A stretch of DNA of 64,000 nucleotides from contig JAJNNY010000005.1 of NCBI GenBank assembly GCA_022453515.1, positions 1,054,001 to 1,118,000 of the forward strand, in the 5' to 3' direction. Each line of letters begins with the position of its first letter. The stretch's first letter is position 1. This DNA comes from Astrocystis sublimbata. Its lineage: Eukaryota > Ascomycota > Sordariomycetes > Xylariales > Xylariaceae. The notes beneath the pieces are model-generated. The model ran no database searches and was not told the DNA's origin. It saw nothing but the letters and a program-made list of their open reading frames with translations. The position numbers and the translations under genes were made by a program. Below, piece after piece: positions 36,692 to 47,775 of the stretch.

Positions 36692-37449
36692 GGTGAGTGT
36701 GAGACTGTGTGCGTGTCCGCAGCCGTGGTGGCGTGAGCGGTGGGAATATCGAAAGTAGATGGATCAGCCTCGGTGCTGGAAGCTCTGTAAAATATTTTGG
36801 GGCATGCAGTAGAACCAGGCCGGCCAGCCCTATCGATTAGGTGCCTAGGCACATGTAGGTGGCAGGTGGCGGGGCGGTGGTGGGTCCCCTCGCCCCACTG
36901 CCATAAACTCTCTCGGGGCAGCAAGCGGCAAGCCTTGAGGACTGGCAAGACTAGAACCTCGAAGCAAAGGAATCAGCCCAGCTGTATGAACCTACCGATT
37001 TCTTCATCTTGGGCATTTTGCAGTGCTTGGAACCTTGGTGTCATAGAATATCTTTGCTATGTGTAATTGCGAACTAGCCAGGCTACAATAAAACCTTAGC
37101 ATTACACACACTTGGAATTAAAACAACCTTGGCACATAGTGGCAGCTGAATTGAACACCTTACAAAGACAGTAGAAATGACTGTTCGCTGGTTGGTCAAT
37201 TGCGGTCCAGCCTAGCTATCACCACCGATACTCGGCCGATGTCATCTAAAAAGTTGCCATCAGGAGGGCAAGTTACCTGGGAATCCATTGACCATATCTA
37301 ACGTCCCTAACGAGAAAAAAAAATTGCAGTTTCCGACAGCCAGGAAAAGTGAAAGTTTCCTGAAGAATACCACCGCCCAATATTCTCTACCTACCTTGAA
37401 ATTAACCGATTCTCAGGGCAACCCAAGCCACATCAGATATACCATCGCA
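36692..37449. promoter_or_regulatory. Shared divergent promoter region, LOC1 and HIS3
   Basis: These 758 bp lie between two start codons pointing outward. No gene is seen inside. I looked for the TGACTCA element bound by Gcn4/CPC1-type activators, which commonly controls HIS3 genes, and did not find an exact copy. A CCAAT pentamer lies at 37377-37381, probably too close to the HIS3 ATG to be a promoter element. Confidence 0.5.
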
Positions 37450-38323
37450 ATGGGGTCCGAGACGAAACCTCGCTGGGCGGCTCTGGCCCGTGACACCAAC
37501 GAGACCAAGATTCAGTTGGCACTGAACTTGGATGGGGGCGCATTCCCACCTGAGACGGATGCGAGGCTCAAGGCTGCGACGGAGGAGGGTCACGCCAGCC
37601 AATCCAGCAGTTCTCAAACCATAAGCATCAATACGGGCATCGGCTTTCTAGACCACATGCTGCATGCCCTTTCGAAACATGCCGGATGGAGTCTTGTGCT
37701 GGCGTGCAAGGGTGATTTACACAGTGAGTTGGCCTCTGTGTCTTTTCATTCCTCTATGTGTTTTCATTCCTCTGTGTGTTCATTGCACTGTTGCCCTGTC
37801 CGGGTGGCGGTGCAGTATTTCTTCAAGCCTTGATCCCCTCGCAGCTGAGAGCAACATCGGAAGGGGCGGGAAGAACATGAGGGAGCCAGCAATACTCACA
37901 TAGAGTACAGTCGACGACCACCACACGGCAGAAGACGTCTGTCTAGCGCTGGGCTACGCCTTCGCCCAAGCTCTGGGCTCGGCATCTGGTCTCGCGCGTT
38001 TCGGATCCGCTTACGCTCCGCTCGATGAGGCCCTCTCGCGCGCCGTCGTCGACCTCTCGAACCGGCCCTACTGCGTGGCTGAGCTGGGCCTCAAGCGCGA
38101 GAAGATCGGCGACCTCAGCACCGAGATGCTGCCGCACTGCTTCCAGAGCTTCGCGCAGGCGGCGCGCATCACGCTCCACGTTGACTGCCTTCGGGGCGAG
38201 AACGACCACCACCGCGCCGAAAGCGCCTTCAAGGCCTTCGCTGTCGCCATCCGCAATGCGACGACGCGCATCCCTGGCAAAGAAGGAGAGGTCCCGAGTA
38301 CCAAGGGCACACTCAGTGTATGA
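37450..38323 (+). CDS. HIS3: Imidazoleglycerol-phosphate dehydratase
   Basis: Catalyses the dehydration of imidazole glycerol phosphate to imidazole acetol phosphate in histidine synthesis. Two exons (37450-37723 and 37911-38323) give 228 residues, near the yeast length of 220. Both manganese-binding repeats are intact: DDHHTAED at residues 93-100 and NDHHRAES at 189-196. The substrate-contacting [16 protein letters not shown] precedes the first. The C-terminal [16 protein letters not shown] is typical of the family. The 187-bp intron splits the Ile codon immediately before the first DDHH motif, and contains an 18-bp tandem duplication. The ATG at 37450 was chosen because the conserved domain begins soon after it. 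Divergent from LOC1; convergent with the MARVEL gene downstream. Confidence 0.97.
37743..37778 (+). repeat. 18-bp tandem duplication in HIS3 intron
   Basis: Two adjacent 18-bp units (ttttcattcctctatgtg and the same with G at position 14) differ by one base. They lie 20 bp after the donor site and explain part of the unusual length of this intron. Confidence 0.9.
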
Positions 38324-38754
38324 TGGAATGTAAGTCGGCTGCAAGAGCATAATATCGGCTGAACAGAGGTGTTTTCAAAGACGCAAGGATGACATGTGTT
38401 GAATGTCCATTGTTGAGCTACATATCCAAACGTTCTTGAGCTATAATCATCTATATTTGAATAATGCATGAATGGCTGTAGCACGTAACGTGAGCATATA
38501 CACAAGCGTCAGACAAAATAATCACGGCTTCATTGCGAGTGGTTCCAAATTAGAACTAGTATTATTTAATTATATTCATAACTCGTAGGTTTTATTAATG
38601 CTTGATCTAAGCATTCAATTTCCTTTTTTTTTTTCCAATCATAGGTAGCACACAGCCACCAAATTGTGTAATCCAAGGACTGAGCTGTAGCCCAAACTTT
38701 GTCACATCAAGTTGACCTGATTGTATATATACCAAATTTCATGCTTCAAAATTC
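38324..38754. other. Convergent intergenic region, HIS3 and MARVEL gene
   Basis: These 431 bp separate two stop codons facing each other and should hold both 3' untranslated regions. The middle (about 38570-38640) is AT-rich with a long T tract at 38624-38633. No gene is present. Confidence 0.7.
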
Positions 38755-39687
38755 TTAGCGGACGTAGCCGTAGTTATTTTGTCCAGCAGTGGTGTGACTA
38801 CCGGAGTATCTGTCCGGGTAGGCAGTCTGTCCGTCGTGGTTGAATCCGGACTGCTCATATTTGTTGTAACCCGAGTTGGTACTGTCAGTGGCATGACTCG
38901 ACTGAACTTGCTCCGGGTGGGTGTCTTGATAAGATAGGTCAGCACGAAGCACAACAGTAGGCATCTGCTTGTTGCAAAAGCCACTTACGTTCAGGAAGAG
39001 TGTTCGGGTTGATCACTTGCTCCTCGGAACCTTTGCGACGACGGAACCGGCCAAACAGACCACCCCGGTTGCCGTAGCCGGAGGTATAGTTGTTTGCGGG
39101 GCTGGGACCGAAGCGTTGCTCCTTGCGGCGGTTGCGGACAAGTATAACCTCAACGAAGGCCGAAAGCAAGAAGAAGACGCTACAAGTTGGGTTAGTCTTA
39201 CGCTCACAAGTCAAGCTGAGGCACACATCAATTGTACTTACATCGCGACGATAGACACGGCTAAGACAGCTTTGTGGATCTGGCACACCTGTCGGAAACT
39301 AGGCAGCCTGTTTCCCAGGTCTTCAGAAGCACGGTGGGTGCCAAAGATGGTGTTGACGGTGCCGGTGCATGAGCTGGCGCCCCCGCGATTCGCCTGCGCA
39401 ACGTAGATAAAGGCACCTACGAATGCAATATCGAGAGTAATAGCAATGCCCGATGCGAAAGGATGACCCGCGACGCAGCACAGCAGTAAAAGGCCGATGA
39501 GGGTGTACAGCACGCCTGCACCGGCGATACCCTCGACCGCTCTACTCCATATCGGGATGCGGTAGTGGTTCTGAGAGGCGATGGCAAGGAAGTATGAGAA
39601 GAGAGCTAGGACCACGATGCTGCTGAGCAATTGGATGCCGCGAATGAACCACTGTATGGCCTTCAGGGCGAGGCCTGATTTACCCAT
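38755..39687 (-). CDS. MARVEL-domain membrane protein
   Basis: A four-span membrane protein. Fungal MARVEL proteins such as Nce102 organise plasma-membrane domains or act in unconventional export. Three exons (39242-39687, 38989-39179, 38755-38924) give 268 residues; introns are 62 and 64 bp with conserved branch sites. The four hydrophobic segments begin at about residues 18 (GIQLLSSIVVLALFSYFLAI), 50 (VEGIAGAGVLYTLIGLLLLC), 78 (ASGIAITLDIAFVGAFIYVA) and 138 (VLAVSIVAIVFFLLSAFVEV). Intron 1 cuts the last one, so its correct removal supports the model. The cytoplasmic C-terminus holds RNRRKEQRFG, GRFRRRKG and then a Tyr/Gly/Asn/Gln-rich tail resembling other fungal MARVEL proteins. Nothing in the context points to a specific partner. 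Confidence 0.85.
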
Positions 39688-41078
39688 ATCGAAAGTGTTT
39701 TATACTGTCTATAACTGTTTATTGTTTGGGTTGGATGGGGTGGCCGATAACTTGGGAACTCTCTGGGCGGGGTGATGATAGGTTGTAATGCAATAGTGAA
39801 TGAACAGAAAAGAGTTGGGTTACGGTTTGGGGTGGGAGACCCAGGTAAAATATTACTCTCAGCAAGTCGGGAGAACGGCAGAGCGGGTATAGTGTCGATG
39901 ATGCACCACATGTACACTAGATATAAATCAGGGATAATTGGTGTTAACCACGGTACCCCCAAGCCAAACGATCTACTGATGTTCTGTATGCAAAACTGGA
40001 GGCAGCCCGGAAGGTGGGTTTCAAGTTGTTAGGTACTTCGATGACGAATGATCGGGCTCGAAGCCACCCTTCAGATCATCACGTCAACGAGTGAGATAGT
40101 GTATGCGGTCTCCCAATATGGCTGTCAGATGCTAAAGGCAGTAAGTAGCCCCACCCAATAGATATTTAGTCCTCTATTTGTGGCTTGGTCTCGATAGCCC
40201 TGCACCCCATGACATCAATTGCCGAGACTAACGAGTCAGCAAGCTTTCTGGTTCGCTAGATGACCATAACTGAGCCTCAACTCACGTCATACCCTCCGTG
40301 GCGTCCAAGTAAGCCAAGCTGCGAATGGACCCTGATTTTCGCTTCAGCCATCCCTCGCCACCGTAGATCCGAAAAGCGTTGTCTACTAGCTACCTAAGGT
40401 AGGTAGGGAAAGAGAACGTCAATCATTCGTCAACATGTGCCGAAGCATCCATGGATGTGTGAGTTGTGTGTCGGATACACGCCTAGCCTGCTCGCCTGCC
40501 AACCCTGCCCCAGTGAGTACATAGTGTTCGGAAGCAAGATTTACTCGTAGAGAGAGCTCAACACAGTTACCAGCAAGCCCTCTCCGCCTGTCTTTCCATA
40601 CTTTTGTTTCGATATCACGACAAAACACGCAACAGAGTTACCATCTCAGGCCCGCAACTGTGGAGGGATCTAAGTTTGATGTATGTGAAAAGAAGCAGAT
40701 GAGCTGAAGGCAGCAGAGCAACATACGCGTACGCCAATACTCTGTACCTAGGTAGGTAATCATTCATCTCCGTTAGCCATAGTTGATGTGCCTCTCACAT
40801 CATCGACTCTTGGGCTCGATTCTGTTCATCTTGGATTTAGCTTGTAATCAAAACGTTGCCAAACGTTGGTGGATTATATGTTCTTGGCGGCTCCGGTAGC
40901 ACGTCTACCGAGACAGCCGAGACAGCCTCGCAAACAGCCCCAAATGCACACCCAGTTTCTACTAGTAGTACCATTCGTTGCATCCTTCAATCTGAAGTGC
41001 TGGTTGGGGTGACCTTGGGGACGTCGTATAGTAGTTCTAGCTGGCCTGGAGGGTGCACACCGTATCTCTCAGCTGTCC
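39688..41078. other. Intergenic, MARVEL promoter to CENP-S 3' end
   Basis: No gene is seen in 1.4 kb. The part next to 39687 should contain the MARVEL gene promoter. Small CCTAGGTAGG copies occur at 40745-40760. Confidence 0.6.
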
Positions 41079-41589
41079 TCATTCTTTCGACTTGCCCTTG
41101 CCCTTCGCTTTCGATGCCTTCGTGACCTTCGTCGCCTTCTCCTGCTCTACGAAATCCTTGATGATGCCATGCAGGTCTGCGTTTCTCCTGGCAAGCAACA
41201 GGACGTCATCGGTGGTTATGGTTGACCGTCCCGCGTGACGACTAAAAGATTCCAGATCCATTGCGACATTCTCTGGCCGCTCGTTAATAACGACGCCATA
41301 CTAGCAGGCACGTGGGACGTTTCGTCGGGACCGCATACCGATTTGGGACCAAACCATTTCCGTCAAGGCACCGATGTACTGGGGCGTCACGTTGCGGTTT
41401 CTGCGCAGTGTCTCCTCGTCCACCATCTTGCCGACTGCGTGCCACAGAGCAGCCTTGAGCCTCTAACGGCGAACAGCGCGCTGTCAGCTTGATTGAAAGC
41501 CCCGACCTACCGAGCTTCCTTCCGCCACTGAACGGTGCATATGTTCATCGACTCACCTCTTGGACGTCTTCATCGGCATTGTCTGCCAT
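41079..41589 (-). CDS. MHF1: CENP-S/MHF1 histone-fold protein
   Basis: A small histone-fold protein that pairs with CENP-X/MHF2. The pair works at the inner kinetochore and, with FANCM-type helicases, in repair of stalled forks. Three exons (41557-41589, 41339-41462, 41079-41272) give 116 residues; introns of 94 and 66 bp have good branch sites. The spliced protein runs ALWHAVGKMVDEETLRRN, then VTPQYIGALTEMVWSQIENV, and SFSRHAGRSTITTDDVLLLA with RRNADLHGIIKDF, which matches the CENP-S fold (three helices with the conserved FSRHAGR-T-DDV-LLARRN core). The last 20 residues are Lys/Ala-rich. The first exon encodes just 11 residues and would be easily missed by gene finders. Divergent from PGA2. 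The identification rests on this motif pattern. Confidence 0.9.
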
Positions 41590-42356
41590 AGCGGGAGTGT
41601 CTGGTGTTTGGCTGGCTCCTGTCGAGGCGTGAAGCGGAGTAGGTTGTTGCTAGCGGAACACAGCCATCACTTATGCTTCATGGATCTAGGCTTTGGGACG
41701 CGTGCGCCGAACGCGAAATGGGCGTTCTCAAATCTCGTGTACGAGTAAACACATGCATGTACTATGTAGCTCCCAGCTCGAAGCGCTTCGGCGGTGCTAC
41801 AGGTACTTTATTTACCTACGTAGGCGAGCAGGCCCCTACCAGGGCTCGCTATAGGTCCCCGAGGTCCCTAACCTTAGGCACGCCTCTGTCCAACTCGCCA
41901 ACCTATTCCAATGGATCTGTCTACCTACCTAGGTGCCTACCTACATAGGTAACTACCTCGCCTAGGTACCTTAAGTATGTCTAAATTGCAGGCTCCAGAT
42001 AGGTTAGATTAGGTACATGTAGGTAGGCGAGTAGGTTGGATGCAAAGTATTGTTGCGGGGCCTGGCGCGCCAAATAGCGTGTCTGGTCTATCATTTTATC
42101 CCTCGTTCGCCAAACGCAAAACAGAAAGTTTTGAGTTTACAAGACATCCACGTGCATCAGCAACACGCTCTACCTATCTGCAACCCATTACCTTCTTTTC
42201 ACTCGTTTTTATTTAATATAGCATTCCGGCGAAGCACTACTAATCCATACAACCATTCTTCTTCGACTAACCCTCCGCGACGAGTGCCCAACTCGCCTCT
42301 TCAACCGCCCTACATCCTCCACAACCCCCTAAGAATACAGCAACCTGTTTACAATC
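41590..42356. promoter_or_regulatory. Shared divergent promoter region, CENP-S and PGA2
   Basis: The 767 bp between two outward start codons hold no gene. Its centre (41808-42036) is packed with CCTAGGTA/TACCTACC words. The 42100-42356 part is CT- and CA-rich, in keeping with the 5' leader of PGA2. Confidence 0.55.
41808..42036. repeat. CCTAGGTA/TACCTACC cluster
   Basis: The densest block of this family in the window, with words such as TACCTACCTAGGTG, ACCTACATAGGTA, GCCTAGGTACC and ACATGTAGGTAGG. It sits in the middle of a divergent promoter region. Confidence 0.8.
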
Positions 42357-42836
42357 ATGTCGGACGAAATCACCGACCTTATTGTCCACTTGGGCAACCG
42401 AGTGAGGCAGCTGGTCAACTTGATCACAGACCGCGTGACCAACAATGTTACTTCCTCCGTCACCAACATGTCGGCGCAGCAATGGATTCGCCTCGTCGCC
42501 ATTGTCGGTGCTTATGCGCTGTTGCGCCCCTTCATTATCAAGCTGGGCGCAAAACACTCTGGGAAGGAATTCGAGAAAGCCCAGCAAGACACTGCCGACT
42601 TGACACCCAACGAGATACGTGGCGAACTTGGCATCCCGGACGAGAGCGACGATGATGACGACAAAAACATGCCAGGCGCGGCCGAGGCAGGGGCAACAGG
42701 GGCAGATTGGGGCAAGAAGGCACGGAAACGGCAGCGCAGAATGATAAAGCAATTGCTGGACGCCGAGGAAGCGCGGTTACACGAGACATTTGATGAGCAG
42801 GAGGACAAGGATATAGCCGAGTTCCTCACCGATTGA
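42357..42836 (+). CDS. PGA2: PGA2-family ER protein-trafficking protein
   Basis: A small membrane protein of the endoplasmic reticulum/nuclear envelope. Yeast Pga2 is needed for processing and transport of Gas1 and alkaline phosphatase. A single exon gives 159 residues. The N-terminus carries an amphipathic region (LIVHLGNRVRQLVNLITDRV), followed by one membrane segment at about residues 40-60 (QQWIRLVAIVGAYALLRPFI). The hydrophilic rest includes GELGIPDESDDDDD, the basic WGKKARKRQRRMIKQLL and the acidic end DEQEDKDIAEFL, all typical of fungal members. The start codon lies in a long CA-rich leader. Expressed divergently from CENP-S. Confidence 0.85.
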   Translation: MSDEITDLIVHLGNRVRQLVNLITDRVTNNVTSSVTNMSAQQWIRLVAIVGAYALLRPFIIKLGAKHSGKEFEKAQQDTADLTPNEIRGELGIPDESDDDDDKNMPGAAEAGATGADWGKKARKRQRRMIKQLLDAEEARLHETFDEQEDKDIAEFLTD

Positions 42837-43772
42837 TGCTTCGTCGAGCCCGGCTGCAAGAGTTTAGACCAGTTGTACAAACAACAAACCGTACATATAA
42901 TAATCAATGCTGTCAACATCACAACGGGCCATCCCAAATGCTACCAGCTCTACCCGATCCCGGCATTGTCGGCGCGCAGGGCTGCAGCGCTAGGGAAAGC
43001 CTGCCGTGCGTTTTGCGGTTCCCCGGCGCCGGCTCGTAGAACAGGGCCGCAGGAGAGGTCCCGCATTCCCAAGCAATTCCAGTGACTCTTGTAAAGGCGA
43101 TTCGTGTCACGCCATCCGCAGTTGAAGCGTCATGTTTTGGTGGTTCTGCGAGCAACTTCCGCGCGGCACAGGCAGTGAATATCGAGTTTCTCTGCGAATA
43201 TTGTCGCGGCAGAACACGCACGTTTAAGGCATCTGCTCGGTAGGTTGAATCAACAATGCTGGCTGGCACCCGCATCCTTTGCAGGCGGCCTTTTTCGTCA
43301 GCGCATTCTCTGGCAATTTTCGCATTGTGCGTGGTCTGTCGTGGTCTGCCTGTGTACCCAACCTTCGAGCAGTGCGGTCGAACAACGAGCTGAAAAGTCG
43401 AAAGTCGTGACAAGTACCTAACTTACTAAGACCCTTGGATGGCAATGGCACCACCCTTGCTTCCTTTCAGCGAAACCCCAAATCCATGGCCCGAGCCCGA
43501 GCCCCTGTGTGCCTGTGTCCACTTCGCAGATTAACCCTTACGAGAGGGACAAGAACAAGGTTGGTACCCCGAATCCCTAATGGAAACCCTCGTTGAATTA
43601 TACAAGAATCCCCGACATTTACACGAAAAGCTGCTTGAAGGAAATTGAGACCCAGTACCTGCTACAGAAACGACCTGCTAACTGGTGGAGTATTCAATCA
43701 ACTATCCGCCTCCTCGCATAGGTAACTCACACACATAATAGGATCGGCCTCTTCGTGGTCCCTCGCACCCTC
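42837..43772. other. Intergenic, PGA2 to permease
   Basis: About 0.9 kb with no supported gene. It should hold the PGA2 3' untranslated region and the permease promoter. A minus-strand frame at 42919-43413 has no recognisable content. Confidence 0.6.
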
Positions 43773-45582
43773 ATGCCACTCACTAGCGAAAGCCTGTCAG
43801 GCAACGACCGACAGGATCGCGAGATCGATGAACCGGCATCTGTACGCACGGCACTTCTCCGCAGGTCGGACAGCGAACACCACATCTCACCAACTCGTAA
43901 ACTCACGACCGTAACTCGTCTGAACTGCCTAGCGCTCATCATCGGCCTGCAAGTCGGGTCCGGGATATTCTCAGTGCCTAGTCTAATTGCTCGGCAAGTT
44001 GGCTCCCCTGCAGAGGCATTAGGTGTTTTCCTTGTGGCAGGCCTGCTGGTCTGGACCGGAGCAGCGTCTTTTGTCGAGCTGGGATTGCGTGTTCCTTCTA
44101 ATGGGGGGATACAAGAGTATCTGCGAGCCAGCTGGGGCGATTATACAGGTTATCTTTTTTCTTGGATATGGGTCGGTGTGGTCAGACCTGCCGGCAATGC
44201 TGTCATATCTACCATCTTCGCGGATTACCTCCTTAGAGCTTTCCGGCCGTCCGACACGATCTTACTACCGTGGACCACCAAGATGGTAGCGCTAAGCGGT
44301 GTAGCCTCACTAACAATCGTCAACTGTTGCGGTGCGACGACAGGAGCAAAGGCCGCCAACATCTTCATGGTGCTCAAGCTTGCTGTCCTGGGCAGTATCA
44401 TCGGCATCGGGCTTAGCATTTACATGTTTGGTCATGGGCACGGAGTTCCGGCTTCGGATGCTGAATGGTTTGGATGGGGCCGTGCAAAACACAGCCAGCC
44501 ATACTTTTGGGGTGATATCCTCGACATCTCCACGGCCGTCTTTGGGGCTCTTTTCTGCTATGGAGGGTGGGAGAGTGCTGCATTTGTGATAGGAGACATG
44601 GAGAATCCCGCCCAGGATCTACCGACAGTTATCAATGGGGCGATGACCCTTGTAATCACGGGCTTCTTGTTGTTGAATGCGGGCCTTTACATATGTCTAC
44701 CTTTTGAGCTGGTCAGAGAAAGCAAAGCAGTAGCGGTGGTGAGTTGCCCAGTTGCTTGGTCGGCGGGTGCCGACGGATTCGGACAAGCTGATGAGGCGAC
44801 AGGAATTCGCAAATCGAACAATCGGACCTTGGGGTGGTCTCATATTCACCATTGCTGTGGCTGTATCAGCTATGGGTGCTGTCAACGCAAACATATTTGC
44901 CGTAACGAGGCTCTGTGTAGCCGCCGCACAGCGTGCTTATTTTCCTCTGATATTAGCAAACTCGCACTGCTGCACCGCACAAGACGAGGACGCCTACTTT
45001 CACCGAACATTGGCATGGCCACTTCGGTTGCCCGTTCTGGGTCTGGCCAAACTGACACGGAAACTGCGATGGGACTATTCCGTTCCCATGTAGGTCACGA
45101 TGTGTGACTGACCATCATCCTAGTCTTTTCAAACTGACACGTGTAGATAGATTCCCGTTGTTATTGAATTGGTTCCTGACCTCAGCGTTCATACTTGCTG
45201 GGAGCTTTTCGAGCCTCCTTAACCTCATAGGTATATACCCTCCTGCCCCCCCGTCGATAATGGCGGCCCGAGTTTCGCCACTAATATTCAACCAGAGATG
45301 ATAAAGTTTTTCTGCTACATGATGTCGGTTCTGGGCATATTCATCTTAAGATCAAGGATGGATGTGCCGCCGCGAATCGGATCTCAGCCTACCCAGCGGA
45401 CGTACAGAACGTGGACAGGTAACCCGATCATATTCGCATCTGTCAGCTTTTTGTTGATTGCCAGAGGAGCAATATCTGCGCCACTCGAGGTACCGACGAT
45501 CTTTTGCATCGGTGTCATCGCGTTAGCTTCGCTCTATAGGTTGTATAGCTCTCGACCTGACGGATTACCTCCACCCACCTGA
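43773..45582 (+). CDS. APC-superfamily amino-acid permease (LAT/Mup1-like)
   Basis: A plasma-membrane amino-acid transporter. Four exons (43773-44738, 44803-45089, 45151-45230, 45296-45582) give 539 residues; introns are 64, 61 and 65 bp and keep the frame. The first membrane segment carries the APC glycine signature LIIGLQVGSGIFSVPSLIA. Next come GVFLVAGLLVWTGAASFVEL and GLRVPSNGGIQEYL, typical of L-type/Mup1 relatives. Later segments include ISTAVFGALFCYGGWES, GGLIFTIAVAVSAMGAVNAN, VPIFPLLLNWFLTSAF and FFCYMMSVLGIFIL. Eleven or twelve spans are visible, with about 40 hydrophilic residues in front. The acceptor at 45150 was preferred to one at 45123, since the latter would need a 34-bp intron. 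Substrate cannot be read from sequence; methionine or large neutral amino acids are the usual ones in this group. Confidence 0.88.
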
Positions 45583-47775
45583 GTCGGAAGCCAAAGCACC
45601 CTTGCGTTTGATAACGTAGTTACACGTATTACTTACCATCGAGGCGACATTGACACGTAACTGTTATAATCTACGCCGAAGGAGGCCTTGCTAAGGCTCA
45701 GAACACTGTGGCGAGAGGGGATTTACACTGCGTATATTGGAAGGCCCTTCGTGTCCGCGAGTGGTCCCAACCCTGCGATGGCCCATATTATCTGTCACTC
45801 GTCGGCTCCTGCACTGCGGAAAGTTCACTCCGTTGATGGCATGGGAGGTATCTTGCATAGCGATCAAAGGGGGCTTATTCCCGGGAGGATTGAATCGTCA
45901 AAATCAAGTCTGAATGCCGTGGCACTTTGAGTACCGAGGGGTGCTACCAGACAACTCACAGATTTTGCCTGTCGCGGCCGCCTACAACTCCGTCGGTGGA
46001 AGGCGGCCATAGAAACTGGTTCGGTCAACTGGTTGAGATTGGGAGAAGCCGTTGTTGCAACCTTGCACGGTTGCGGTGTGTATGCGCAGCGTACCTATAC
46101 CCTTTGAGACGTTTCGGTAGACATGCGCCATTGTGTACCTAAAGTACGCATCGAAATTTCGTGTTGGCGCTTTGACATGGACTTCGCAATGATTTCGCAT
46201 GCTCGGGCGCGTACTGTCTCGAACCTCTTCCATTCCACGGGCAAATGATGGTTGCTGTGATAGGCATGTAGAAGCGCATTCAGCACATGTGTATTGATTG
46301 CATTCGTATGGGACCATCCTCATCGGTGCCAGCTTTGGACCCTGACATCCTGACATCCTGACCACTGTTACTGTCAAACTAGCATTGCATCAAGCGATGG
46401 TGGCATTGGTGGGCCACGTTGTCTTTCATTACAGGTAGTCACCCACACCACATCCAAGGCTAGTTGTCAGCATATATCTGAAGTATGCATAAGGCGGGTG
46501 GCTGCTCATGTTGCGCGACACATCTGCATACACACCGCGGACGCCAAGCCCACACAAATAGCTACGATGTAGCATGAAGCTGTGTGAATGCCTAAGCTCC
46601 AACGCGAGAGTTTGGATCATACCACTCCAACATGTGTGTTGTAGACATCGCCCGACCCGTATCAGACGAAGCCCTAACACCCAGGACACCCAGGAACGGA
46701 GACAGCCCGGACCTGGAGTAGCTATTCGCCTCCCGCTCGTCATGCAATGGCACCCACCTGTCGTCAATGGATCTTGGCAGCCAAGACCTCACACAGACCC
46801 CTGGCTCGGGATGTTCAGCTTGCAGTTCCTCCGCCTTCACCTCGCACAAGAGCTACGGGCCGTTACGGTGATCAATGCAGGACCATCTTTGCCCCGTTCA
46901 ACCGTGGAGGGGAGGCCATCATGTTAGAGCACGGATTAGGAACACACTTGCTCCTCGACGTGGCTGTGTCGAGTGCCATGTTCCGATCGCACCACGCAGG
47001 GAGGCGGTACGATGTAACAGACGACAAGTCGTCCAACTCTGAGCGGGGGATCGAGGCTCATGGGGTTGACCGGCAAGACTGGCAAGACTGGCACTGGCGT
47101 CCTCAATAGCAACCGTGGGCAGGCCATCTCTCTGTGGGAGAGGTGTGGTGTGTGTTTGCAAGATCTTCTGAAGACCTTACCCTATCTATCCCCATCGTCC
47201 GAACCTCATCATCCAGGTGACAGGACAGGCTCTCATCACCGTCTCCGACTTCCTACACCGGATCTGCCTTTGCCTCGTAGCGACTCAAACTATATTGATC
47301 CGGCCTTAAGATCTACGCAGACGGCAGATCGAATTGTTCTATTTGGTGGACTCCAGCCCTAGCTATAAGTGCTTACCCCTGTCCATGCATCCCCCACTGC
47401 GCCAACTACGTAGTGTATGTATGTATGTGCTGTACCATTTGATTATTACGTTTGGGCGCCCCGCGATCGTGACGGCTTGCATTTAGAAGTCGATGGATCT
47501 GTTGTCACCCCGCGAGTTTCAGATTCTATAAAGCTTGCAGGATCCAGGACTTCGATTAGGAAGAGACAGCATTTCCTTGTTTCTTGGTCTTTGATCCACC
47601 CCTGAGCCTGTAACGCTTATTGGATAGTGGCGTTGGCGGCTTAGCTGCACTAGAGACTTGTCAGCGAGGCTGTGTATTCGTGGGAAGCTGAGCGTTCAAG
47701 CTGCACATTATTTGCGGCTTCCGGGGACGATGCCCTGATTCTGTTCTCTGGCTTCCATCCGTAAACCACGACAAA
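45583..47775. other. Gene-free stretch, 2.2 kb
   Basis: No gene is supported. Frames at 45982-46377 (-), 46429-46767 (-) and 46574-46927 (+) lack any domain. The last part should contain the promoter of the gene at 47776. Confidence 0.6.

Noticed and set aside
45090..45123. A 34-bp intron in the permease gene ending at the first CTAG
   Set aside because: It is below the usual fungal minimum and inserts nine residues. The acceptor at 45150 gives 61 bp and the family-like joint SVPIFPLLLNW.
46095..46500. Two short similar stretches that differ mostly by transitions, which suggested a RIP-mutated repeat
   Set aside because: Similarity covers only about 24 bp and does not extend on either side, so chance is more likely.
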